A stretch of 5,342 nucleotides of DNA. Source: Hyphomicrobiales bacterium. GTDB taxonomy: Bacteria > Pseudomonadota > Alphaproteobacteria > Rhizobiales > Beijerinckiaceae. Under the pieces are notes generated by a model. That model was not told where the DNA came from and ran no database searches. It saw only the letters and a list, made by a program, of their open reading frames with translations. The stretch is from NCBI GenBank assembly GCA_003567055.1, contig PXAW01000008.1, positions 1 through 5,342 of the forward strand, written 5' to 3'. This document shows positions 1-4,791 of this stretch, piece after piece. The position numbers and the translations under genes were made by a program. Position 1 is the stretch's first letter. Every line of letters starts with the position of its first letter.

Positions 1-170
1 ATGATGCCAACCAGCGACCTTAACAAACGCTGTCTCGCGACAGACGAATCTGATGTCCTCAGGCTAGCACGAATCAACCGGATTGAGAGCTCACGGGCGA
101 CGACGCCTCGGGCACGCATCTGCAGATAATAGCGGCCACCGGAATGGCGAGCGAGGTATGAGGGACGCAT
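1..170 (-). CDS. Tyrosine-type recombinase/integrase, N-terminal fragment (runs off the left edge)
   Basis: Only the first 56 codons are visible; the frame is open to base 1 and continues outside. An in-frame TGA two codons upstream of the ATG at 168-170 fixes the start region, and a weak purine-rich stretch (AAGAAGG) lies about 10 nt before it. The peptide begins MRPSYLARHSGGRYY and continues with IRASLRTSDSSVARQR (residues 33-48). The pattern 'YL.R..G.YY' then 'R.SL.TSD...AR' is typical of the N-terminal region (DUF6538-like, ahead of the SAM-like core-binding domain) of phage and genomic-island integrases in Alphaproteobacteria. The catalytic domain with its R-H-R-Y residues is not in the window, so activity cannot be judged. 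Codon use includes AGA, AGG, TTA and TCA, unlike the GC-rich core genes nearby. Position just past the 3' end of a tRNA supports an integrase. It is recognised from sequence pattern alone; the alternative is a remnant of such a gene. Confidence 0.72.
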   Translation of the reverse strand, partial: MRPSYLARHSGGRYYLQMRARGVVARELSIRLIRASLRTSDSSVARQRLLRSLVGI

Positions 171-222
171 GACGCATCAGCCTTCTTCCCGGCAGTGCCG
201 TTTCCCGCTTTTCGCCTTTGAT

Positions 223-239
223 ACATCTCAATGAGACGT
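223..239. promoter_or_regulatory. Operator-like palindrome ahead of the integrase gene
   Basis: The core TCTCA-A-TGAGA (226-236) is a perfect palindrome around one central base. Outer AC/GT pairs at 223-224 and 238-239 extend it across one mismatch per side. It lies about 53 bp upstream of the integrase start and touches the only plausible -10 box there (218-223, minus strand). Size and position fit a repressor or excisionase site, but the function is inferred and chance is possible. Confidence 0.3.
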
Positions 240-266
240 CACAAACAGGAGGGGAACCGAGTCTGC

Positions 267-288
267 GCAAGTTGTTGAACTGACTTGC
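267..288. repeat. Inverted repeat GCAAGT/ACTTGC
   Basis: Perfect 6-bp arms at 267-272 and 283-288 are separated by 10 bases. On the plus strand four T residues follow (289-292), giving a weak terminator-like look, but no plus-strand gene needs one. On the minus strand it would form just after the tRNA transcript. It may be a recombinase or accessory-protein site of the integrated element, or a mild transcript-end structure. Confidence 0.3.
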
Positions 289-308
289 TTTTCTGACCCG
301 GGAAAAAG

Positions 309-340
309 TGGTAGCGGAGGAGGGACTTGAACCCCCGACA
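309..340 (-). other. Candidate attachment (att) core in the tRNA 3' half
   Basis: Tyrosine-recombinase elements commonly use the T-arm and acceptor 3' strand of a tRNA as attB, leaving an identical copy at the far end. Here that segment (T-arm through CCA) directly precedes the integrase-bearing, lower-GC DNA. No second copy occurs in the window; the partner would lie beyond the left end. The extent is inferred from typical elements, not measured. Confidence 0.4.
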
Positions 341-385
341 CAAGGATTATGATTCCTCTGCTCTAACCTGCTGAGCTACTCCGCC
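309..385 (-). tRNA. tRNA-Met (anticodon CAT), CCA encoded
   Basis: The minus strand folds as a complete 77-nt cloverleaf. The acceptor stem is GGCGGAG/CTCCGCT with a G1-U72 wobble, the D-arm stem is GCTC/GAGC, and the anticodon stem GAGGA/TCCTT closes the loop ATCATAA (anticodon at 349-351). A 5-nt variable loop (GTGTC), a T-arm with loop TTCAAGT, discriminator A and encoded CCA (309-311) complete it. The anticodon stem lacks the three G-C pairs of initiator tRNA, so this is an elongator type. CAT is also the gene anticodon of tRNA-Ile2, whose C34 is converted to lysidine. The overall sequence resembles the usual alphaproteobacterial elongator tRNA-Met, which I prefer. The gene is intact although an integrase gene follows it, as expected when an element restores the tRNA 3' end on integration. 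Confidence 0.95.
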
Positions 386-389
386 CCGT

Positions 390-415
390 CGCGCGGCTTG
401 CTTTGCCGCCGCGCG
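390..415 (-). other. Strong hairpin in the tRNA-Met leader
   Basis: CGCGCGGC (390-397) and GCCGCGCG (408-415) form a perfect 8-bp GC-only stem around a 10-nt loop. It sits between the predicted tRNA transcription start and the mature tRNA 5' end at 385, so the precursor's 5' leader should fold here. Possible roles are a processing signal or protection of the precursor. It has no T run, and the tRNA promoter separates it from the upstream gene, so it is not an evident terminator for that gene. Confidence 0.5.
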
Positions 416-429
416 TCACCGGCCCGGGG

Positions 430-458
430 GATATACGGAGCGCGCGGCGGGGTGTCAA
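430..458 (-). promoter_or_regulatory. Sigma-70-type promoter of tRNA-Met
   Basis: On the minus strand a perfect -35 box TTGACA (453-458) is followed after exactly 17 bp by TATATC (430-435) as -10. A GC-only stretch (CCCCGGGCCGG) follows where the discriminator lies, a feature of growth-rate and stringently controlled stable-RNA promoters. The predicted start near 423 leaves a leader of roughly 38 nt before the tRNA. No ORF separates the boxes from the tRNA, so the assignment is firm. Confidence 0.85.
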
Positions 459-486
459 GCGAGCCGGCGCACTCATTTCCGGATTT

Positions 487-1128
487 TCAGCGGCGCTTGA
501 CGAGACGCATCAGCTTGAACCAGCCGGCGGGGAAAAGCGGCGCGATTTCCGCCACTTCGACATCGCCGCGCGCCTTCGCCCAGGCCTCGATCCGCTCGAT
601 GCGGAAAGCCGCGCTCCAGCCCACCTTCTTGACGAGCGGCGCCACCCATTCCTCGATCTTCGCCTTCGCGCCCCGCTCGTAGCCGAGCTTGGAGGAGATC
701 ACGATCTCGCCGCCGGGCTTGAGCACCCGCATCGCCTCGTCGAGCGCGGCTTCGGGATCGGGCACGAGGGGGATGACGAAAGGCACGGCCACCGCATCGA
801 AGCTCTCATCGGCGAAACCCAGCCGGCAGGCATCCATGGCGGCGACGAGGCGCCCCTGCGGCGCCGCGCCGGAGCGGATCTTGTCGCGGGCGCGCTCCAG
901 CATGTGGAAGGAGAGATCGACGCCGATCACCCGCGTGCCCTGCGGATACCAGGGCAGCACCAGCCCGGTGCCGACGCCGATCTCGAGGATATCCGGCCCG
1001 GCCTTCGCGGCAGCGCGCGCCGTCTTCGCATGCGCATCGGCGAGAAGCTTGTGATAGACCCGGTCATAATACGGGGCCCAGCGCTTGTAGGCGCGTTTCT
1101 GTCCTTCGAGATCGTAGGCGACGGCCAT
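487..1128 (-). CDS. Class I SAM-dependent methyltransferase, PmtA-like (phosphatidylethanolamine N-methyltransferase?)
   Basis: 213 aa with a Rossmann-type SAM-binding fold. Motif I is LEIGVGTG (48-55), the acidic residue that binds the SAM ribose is D71 in GVDLS, the strand-4 motif is DAVAVPFV (111-118), and RVLKPGGEIV (134-143) follows. The opening YKRWAPYYDRVYHKLL, the motif VPDPEAALDE (122-131) and the basic C-terminus resemble PmtA-type enzymes that methylate phosphatidylethanolamine towards phosphatidylcholine at the membrane surface. They also resemble ubiE-like methyltransferases, so the substrate is not settled and I give no symbol. It has no signal peptide or membrane segment. The ATG at 1126-1128 follows a weak GGA. 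It starts 30 bp after the mnmA stop and is probably co-transcribed with it; a similar pairing may occur in related genomes, which I cannot check here. Confidence 0.85.
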   Translation of the reverse strand: MAVAYDLEGQKRAYKRWAPYYDRVYHKLLADAHAKTARAAAKAGPDILEIGVGTGLVLPWYPQGTRVIGVDLSFHMLERARDKIRSGAAPQGRLVAAMDACRLGFADESFDAVAVPFVIPLVPDPEAALDEAMRVLKPGGEIVISSKLGYERGAKAKIEEWVAPLVKKVGWSAAFRIERIEAWAKARGDVEVAEIAPLFPAGWFKLMRLVKRR

Positions 1129-1158
1129 CGTTTTTCCGTTGGTTGGGCGCGGTGCAGA

Positions 1159-2346
1159 TCAGGCGGCGCCGATCCGGCTCGCGGGCTCGGCGCCGATCAT
1201 GTCGAGACGCGGGGCGCCGACGCGGGTGGCGATGGTGCCGCCGCCGAGCACGCGCGCACGCGGATCGTCGCTCTCGTAGAAGACGCAGGCCTGGCCGGGC
1301 GAGACCCCGTCCTCGGCCACGAGCAGCTCGACCTCGGCCACGCCGTCCTTCATGCGCAGGATCGCCGGGCCGGGCGCGCGCGTCGAGCGCACGCGGGCGC
1401 AGATCTCGATACCGGCCTCGCCGATCCGGGAAAGCGGCGTGTCGCCGAGCCAGTTGAGATCGCGCAGGATGATCTTGCGGGTGGCGAGCGCCTCGCGCGG
1501 GCCGACGATGACGCGCCCGCGATCGGCATCGAGCGCCACGACGAAGAGCGGCTCGCCCACGGCGATGCCGAGGCCCCGGCGCTGGCCGACCGTGTAATGG
1601 ATGATCCCCTCATGGCGGCCGAGCACGCGCCCGTCGAGATGGACGATATCCCCCGGCTCCGCCGCATGCGGCTTCAGCTTGGCGATGACATCGGCGTAAT
1701 TGCCGTTGGGCACGAAGCAGATATCCTGGCTGTCGGCCTTCTCGGCCACGACCAGCCCGAGCTCGCGGGCGAGCGCGCGCGTCTCGCTCTTCTCCTGCTC
1801 GGCCAGCGGGAAGCGCAGCATGGCGAGCTGTTCGGGCGTCGTTGCATAGAGGAAGTAGCTCTGGTCCCGCGACGGGTCGAGGGCGCGGTAGAGCGCGCGC
1901 CGGCCATCAGGCAGCGCGCGGCTCGCGACGTAATGGCCTGTGGCGAGCACATCGGCGCCGAGCTCCTGCGCGGTGGCGAGGAGATCCCGGAACTTGATCG
2001 AGCGGTTGCATTCGACGCAGGGGATCGGCGTCTCGCCGGCGAGATAGCTGTCGGCGAAATTGTCGATCACCGCCTCGCGGAAGCGGGATTCGTAATCGAG
2101 CACGTAATGCGGGATGCCGAGCATCTCCGAGACGCGGCGGGCATCGTGGATGTCCTGTCCGGCGCAGCAGGCGCCCTTGCGATGCACGGCGGCGCCGTGA
2201 TCGTAGAGCTGCAGCGTGATGCCGATGACGTCATAGCCCTCGCGCTGCATCATCGCGGCGACGACGGAGGAATCGACACCGCCCGACATGGCCACGACGA
2301 CGCGCGTCTGCGACGGCTCCTTCGCGATATCCAGGCTGTTGAGCAT
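1159..2346 (-). CDS. mnmA: tRNA-specific 2-thiouridylase MnmA
   Basis: 395 aa, close to family length (about 360-390). MnmA adenylates U34 of tRNA-Lys, -Glu and -Gln and replaces its O2 with sulfur taken from a persulfide relay, in the cytoplasm. The N-terminal PP-loop is SGGVDS (21-26). Further family blocks are [11 protein letters not shown] (109-119) with the active-site cysteine C113, ATGHYV (135-140), SRDQSYFLY (159-167), SQDICFVP (206-213) with the second catalytic cysteine C210, and [11 protein letters not shown] (250-260). The C-terminal beta-barrel ends in SPGQACVFY (349-357) and LGGGTI. About 24 residues follow LGGGTI as a non-conserved tail. AGGAG lies just before the ATG at 2344-2346, with a short spacing of about 3-4 nt. 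All key residues are present and the enzyme should be active. It leads the methyltransferase gene downstream. Confidence 0.97.
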   Translation of the reverse strand: MLNSLDIAKEPSQTRVVVAMSGGVDSSVVAAMMQREGYDVIGITLQLYDHGAAVHRKGACCAGQDIHDARRVSEMLGIPHYVLDYESRFREAVIDNFADSYLAGETPIPCVECNRSIKFRDLLATAQELGADVLATGHYVASRALPDGRRALYRALDPSRDQSYFLYATTPEQLAMLRFPLAEQEKSETRALARELGLVVAEKADSQDICFVPNGNYADVIAKLKPHAAEPGDIVHLDGRVLGRHEGIIHYTVGQRRGLGIAVGEPLFVVALDADRGRVIVGPREALATRKIILRDLNWLGDTPLSRIGEAGIEICARVRSTRAPGPAILRMKDGVAEVELLVAEDGVSPGQACVFYESDDPRARVLGGGTIATRVGAPRLDMIGAEPASRIGAA

Positions 2347-2587
2347 GGGCTCCTCGTCAGATGGTTCGATTGATACGGCACGCCCCGCGCGTTTCCATAC
2401 ACGGGATGGGCCATGATTTCCAGCACTGCCGGGCGATCACCGTGAGAAACACGCGCGGAGATATGCAGCGGCGTTCCATCTGGCGCACCGGATCTGGTCA
2501 GCCATCGGCGACCATGCCGGATCCGGACAGCCGCGCAACCTGCCCCCGCTCTCGTCGCCGATTCGCGTACATGCCTCGCCGCGCGCT
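2347..2587. other. Intergenic region upstream of mnmA
   Basis: The 241 bp between the HD gene stop and the mnmA start contain no convincing gene; short open frames here look like extensions of antisense shadows. It should hold the mnmA promoter, but I see only poor matches (for example TATCAA or TATGGA as -10 without a good -35). An imperfect inverted repeat lies at 2488-2526. No T-run terminator is seen after the HD gene. Confidence 0.5.
2488..2526. repeat. Imperfect inverted repeat between the HD gene and mnmA
   Basis: CCGGATC (2488-2494) pairs with GATCCGG (2520-2526), and inside it GGTC (2496-2499) pairs with GACC (2510-2513) around a 10-nt loop, with an asymmetric internal loop. No T run follows on either strand. 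It could be a factor-independent transcript-end hairpin of the upstream block or a protein site; chance in GC-rich DNA is also possible. Confidence 0.3.
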
Positions 2588-3208
2588 TTACCTGCCGCGC
2601 TCATCCTGCAAGGCCGCGACGCGCTGCGCGAAAAGTTGCTGCATCGTCTCGATCGGCTGCGGTGCGAGCAGTTCCTCGCTCGCGGGAGACAATGTCCGGG
2701 GCTTGCCGAAGAAACGCTCGGCTTCGTCCTCCGCAAAGCCGGCGAGGCGAACGGCCTCGTGGAAGGCGGCGGCGCCGTCGGCGCGCTTAATCAGCGCGGC
2801 GAGCGCCCGTGAGGGTGCGGCGGAGAGGCCGAAATGCAGGCGGATCGCCGCCATCAGCCGCGCCTCGACCTGCTTGTAGGTATCGCCGATCACCGCCTTG
2901 AAGGGCGAGATCATGTCGCCGATGACGTATTCCGGCGCATCATGCAGGAGGATACCGAGCCGCTCGCCCGGCGTCAGCGCCTGCGCCATATCCCCGGCGA
3001 CCGCCTCCACCAGCAGCGAATGCTGGGCCACCGAGAAGATATGCACGCCATGGGTCTGCCCGTTCCAGCGCGCGACACGGGCGAGGCCGTGGGCGATGTC
3101 TTCGAGCTCGATATCCAGCGGCGAAGGATCGAGCAGATCGAGCCGGCGCCCCGACAGCATCCGCTGCCAGGCGCGCGGGGGCGCATATGCGGATGATTTG
3201 CGGCTCAT
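2588..3208 (-). CDS. HD-domain phosphohydrolase, YfbR-like (probable 5'-nucleotidase)
   Basis: 206 aa from the ATG at 3206-3208. A longer open frame extends upstream, but this start overlaps the tag stop as ATGA and follows an AGGG about 8 nt away, so coupled translation is likely. The metal-binding pattern H...HD...D is seen as H63 (VAQHSLL), H89-D90 (LLHDAPEYVIGD) and D144 (KRADGAAA). The block after HD, APEYVIGDMISPFK, matches the YfbR/COG1896 group, whose characterised members remove phosphate from deoxynucleoside monophosphates. The substrate here is inferred, and related proteins act on other nucleotides. It is cytoplasmic, with no signal peptide. Being coupled to an alkylation-repair glycosylase suggests nucleotide-pool or repair by-product clean-up, a contextual guess. 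The C-terminal ~35 residues are not conserved in any pattern I recognise. Confidence 0.88.
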   Translation of the reverse strand: MSRKSSAYAPPRAWQRMLSGRRLDLLDPSPLDIELEDIAHGLARVARWNGQTHGVHIFSVAQHSLLVEAVAGDMAQALTPGERLGILLHDAPEYVIGDMISPFKAVIGDTYKQVEARLMAAIRLHFGLSAAPSRALAALIKRADGAAAFHEAVRLAGFAEDEAERFFGKPRTLSPASEELLAPQPIETMQQLFAQRVAALQDERGR

Positions 3209-3837
3209 GCGCGCGCCCTGTCGATCCGGATATCGGCGAGCGCGGCGCATTGGGCGTGGCGGAAGCAACCCGTGAGGTGATCATTGGTCATGCCCACCGC
3301 CTGCATGAAGGCATAGACGATGGTCGGCCCGCAAAAACCGAAGCCTTCCGCCTTGAGCGCGCGCGACATGGCCTGCGATTGCGGATTCTGCGTCGGCACG
3401 GTTTCACGAGCCTCGTATTGCGGCTGCGCCGGGCGTCCATCGACGAATTTCCAGAGGAAATGCGCAAACCCCTCCCGCTCCTCGATGGCGAGCCAGGCGC
3501 GCGCTCCGGCGATGGTGGCGAGGATCTTGGCGCGGTGGCGCACGATGCTGGCATCGTTCATCAGGGCAGCGACCCGCGCCTCGTCGAAGCGGGCGATCAC
3601 CTGCGGGTCGAACCCGGCGAAGGCCGCGCGGAAGGCGTCACGCTTGCGCAGGATGGTGATCCAGGACAGGCCGGCCTGGAAACCATCCAGGATGAGCTTC
3701 TCGAACAGCGCGCGCCCATCCGTCTCGGGCACGCCCCATTCGGTATCGTGATAGCCGACATAGAGCGGATCTTCGCCCGGCCACCAGCAGCGGGCCAGCC
3801 CGTCCGGGTGCATGATCAGGGACGGGCCGGGCGCCAT
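3205..3837 (-). CDS. tag: DNA-3-methyladenine glycosylase I (Tag)
   Basis: 210 aa. Tag removes 3-methyladenine from alkylated DNA, starting base excision repair. Family landmarks are C17 (ARCWWPG), H30 (YVGYHDTEWG), H187 and C191 (TNDHLTGC), which match the structural zinc ligands C4, H17, H175 and C179 of the E. coli enzyme. The lesion-pocket block ILDGFQAGLSWITIL (49-63) is present, with Y29 and W59 matching the stacking residues Y16 and W46. D51 stands where E. coli Tag has E38. The ATG at 3835-3837 is chosen because it begins about 7 bp after the upstream gene stops. A second ATG at 3811-3813 (MHPDG) is an equally usual family start, and neither has a clear ribosome site. The open frame further upstream overlaps the outer-membrane gene and is not credible. 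Overlaps the HD gene by 4 bp. Confidence 0.95.
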   Translation of the reverse strand: MAPGPSLIMHPDGLARCWWPGEDPLYVGYHDTEWGVPETDGRALFEKLILDGFQAGLSWITILRKRDAFRAAFAGFDPQVIARFDEARVAALMNDASIVRHRAKILATIAGARAWLAIEEREGFAHFLWKFVDGRPAQPQYEARETVPTQNPQSQAMSRALKAEGFGFCGPTIVYAFMQAVGMTNDHLTGCFRHAQCAALADIRIDRARA

Positions 3838-3844
3838 GGCGCGC

Positions 3845-4699
3845 TCAGCGCATATCGGCGTTGAAGGAATAGGAGAGACCGAAGCCGGCGGAGAACTGGT
3901 TCGGCGAGCCATGCGTACGCACCAGCGGCGACTTGCGCACATCACCGGCGAGACGGTCGTAGCGGGCGAAGGCCCGGACGGTCCAGTCGGGCGTGACGGC
4001 GTAGCTCGCGGAGCCGACGAGGCCGAGCGAGCGGATGCCCGAACCCGGCGAGTAGAGTGCCAGCCGGGAACCGGCCGCCTGCTGCTCCCGGCTCACGCCG
4101 AAATAGGTACGGTTATATTCGGCATTCGACCAGGCCAGGCGCGGGCCGACCGAGAGCGTCCACTGCATGTCGGGGCGCATGACGAGATCGGCACCGACAT
4201 CCGCGAGCACGCCGGTATGGCCACCGATTCCGTGGCGCATCTCGGCGCTCAGCCGGAAATTCTGCGTGGCCCAGATCTCGGCGAAACCGCCGATCTCGGC
4301 TGTGAAGCCGACATTGCCGAGCCCCTGCAGCGCAGCGGCATCGCTCTCCGCGCGACGCCCGCGGAACTTGCCGACGGCGCCGACACGGACATTCTCGACC
4401 TCGACGAGGCCGATGCGGATACCGTCATCGGGCGCACGGAACCGGTTCGGCGCACCCGAGCGGCGCAGGGAGAAGATCGGCATCGGGCGGATGCGGTAGT
4501 TCTTCGCACCCTCGAACTGGGGCACGACACGGCCTTCGGCGCCGATCGTCATGGTCCAGCTGCCGGCGAAGACATTGGTCGTCTGGGCCTGGGCGGGGAC
4601 GACCGACACGGCACAAGCGCCCGTGGCGATGCCGGCGCCGAGCAGCGCTCCGGAAAGTGTATGGCGGTTGAGCGGACGAAAACGCGATTTCAGGGTCAT
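3845..4699 (-). CDS. MipA/OmpV-family outer-membrane beta-barrel protein
   Basis: 284 aa from the ATG at 4697-4699, preceded by a GGA about 8 nt upstream; the open frame continues upstream but has no support there. A signal peptide is clear: basic start (KSRFRPLNRH), hydrophobic stretch from about residue 15 to 34, and AQA|Q cleavage after residue 38. The mature start, WTMTIGAEGRVVPQFEGAKN (48-67), followed by YRIRPMPIF, fits the MipA/OmpV pattern. Alternating hydrophobic/polar strands continue to the end, which closes with GFGLSYSF (272-279) and a short NADMR tail rather than a terminal aromatic residue. E. coli MipA is linked to murein-synthesis complexes and other members are stress or antibiotic-related; the specific role here is unknown. 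It sits between ygfZ and tag with its own candidate promoter. Confidence 0.8.
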   Translation of the reverse strand: MTLKSRFRPLNRHTLSGALLGAGIATGACAVSVVPAQAQTTNVFAGSWTMTIGAEGRVVPQFEGAKNYRIRPMPIFSLRRSGAPNRFRAPDDGIRIGLVEVENVRVGAVGKFRGRRAESDAAALQGLGNVGFTAEIGGFAEIWATQNFRLSAEMRHGIGGHTGVLADVGADLVMRPDMQWTLSVGPRLAWSNAEYNRTYFGVSREQQAAGSRLALYSPGSGIRSLGLVGSASYAVTPDWTVRAFARYDRLAGDVRKSPLVRTHGSPNQFSAGFGLSYSFNADMR

Positions 4700-4730
4700 A
4701 ATTGATCCGATGGTTACGCAACTCTGACTG

Positions 4731-4759
4731 AGTAGCGATAATGCCGCGTAAACGGTCAA
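4731..4759 (-). promoter_or_regulatory. Candidate promoter for the MipA/OmpV-like gene
   Basis: In the 92-bp gap after ygfZ the minus strand has TTGACC (4754-4759), five of six matches to a -35 box. A 17-bp spacer leads to GCTACT (4731-4736), a weak -10 (three of six). The start would be near 4725, leaving a leader of about 25 nt. The gap and the good -35 box make transcription starting here plausible; tag and the HD gene could be read from it too. Confidence 0.4.
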
Positions 4760-4791
4760 CGCATTCTTAACGACGCCACCGTTTAGCGCCG

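Larger units (their letters stand above)
171..308. other. Integrase leader / attachment-flanking region
   Basis: These 138 bp between the integrase start and the tRNA 3' end hold no supported gene. GC is close to half by hand count, lower than the core genes to the right. The region contains two palindromes (about 223-239 and 267-288), listed separately. Such a stretch in integrated elements normally carries the integrase promoter and binding sites for integrase or excisionase; that role is inferred. On the minus strand TATCAA (218-223) could be a -10 box, but no good -35 partner is seen. Confidence 0.45.

Noticed and set aside
1..129. A 42-codon plus-strand open frame beginning at base 1
   Set aside because: It overlaps the integrase fragment on the other strand, which shows family pattern; the plus-strand peptide shows none, and its true start may lie outside.
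267..292. Plus-strand terminator (hairpin plus TTTT)
   Set aside because: The stem is only 6 bp, the loop 10 nt, the T run four bases, and no plus-strand gene leads into it. Kept only as an inverted repeat.
309..385. Initiator tRNA-fMet
   Set aside because: The anticodon stem lacks the three consecutive G-C pairs, and position 1-72 is a G-U wobble rather than the C-A mismatch of initiators.
171..514. 11-bp direct repeat GACGCATCAGC at 171-181 and 504-514 as an att pair
   Set aside because: Too short, and the second copy lies inside the methyltransferase coding sequence on the far side of the tRNA. It is most likely chance.
403..2373. A 656-codon plus-strand open frame
   Set aside because: It lies antisense to mnmA and the methyltransferase, both confirmed by motifs. 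Its sequence is low-complexity, rich in Arg/Asp/Ala/His, with no family resemblance; it is a GC-driven shadow.
3206..3268. Upstream start for the HD protein giving 226 residues
   Set aside because: The extra 20 residues are Arg/Pro-rich and lie inside tag; the ATGA overlap start with an AGGG site is better supported.
3812..4705. A 297-codon plus-strand open frame
   Set aside because: Antisense to the MipA/OmpV-like gene, with no recognisable motif and the composition typical of a shadow frame.
4700..4791. Intrinsic terminator after ygfZ
   Set aside because: GACG/CGTC arms are only 4 bp with mismatches inside, and no T run follows on the minus strand.
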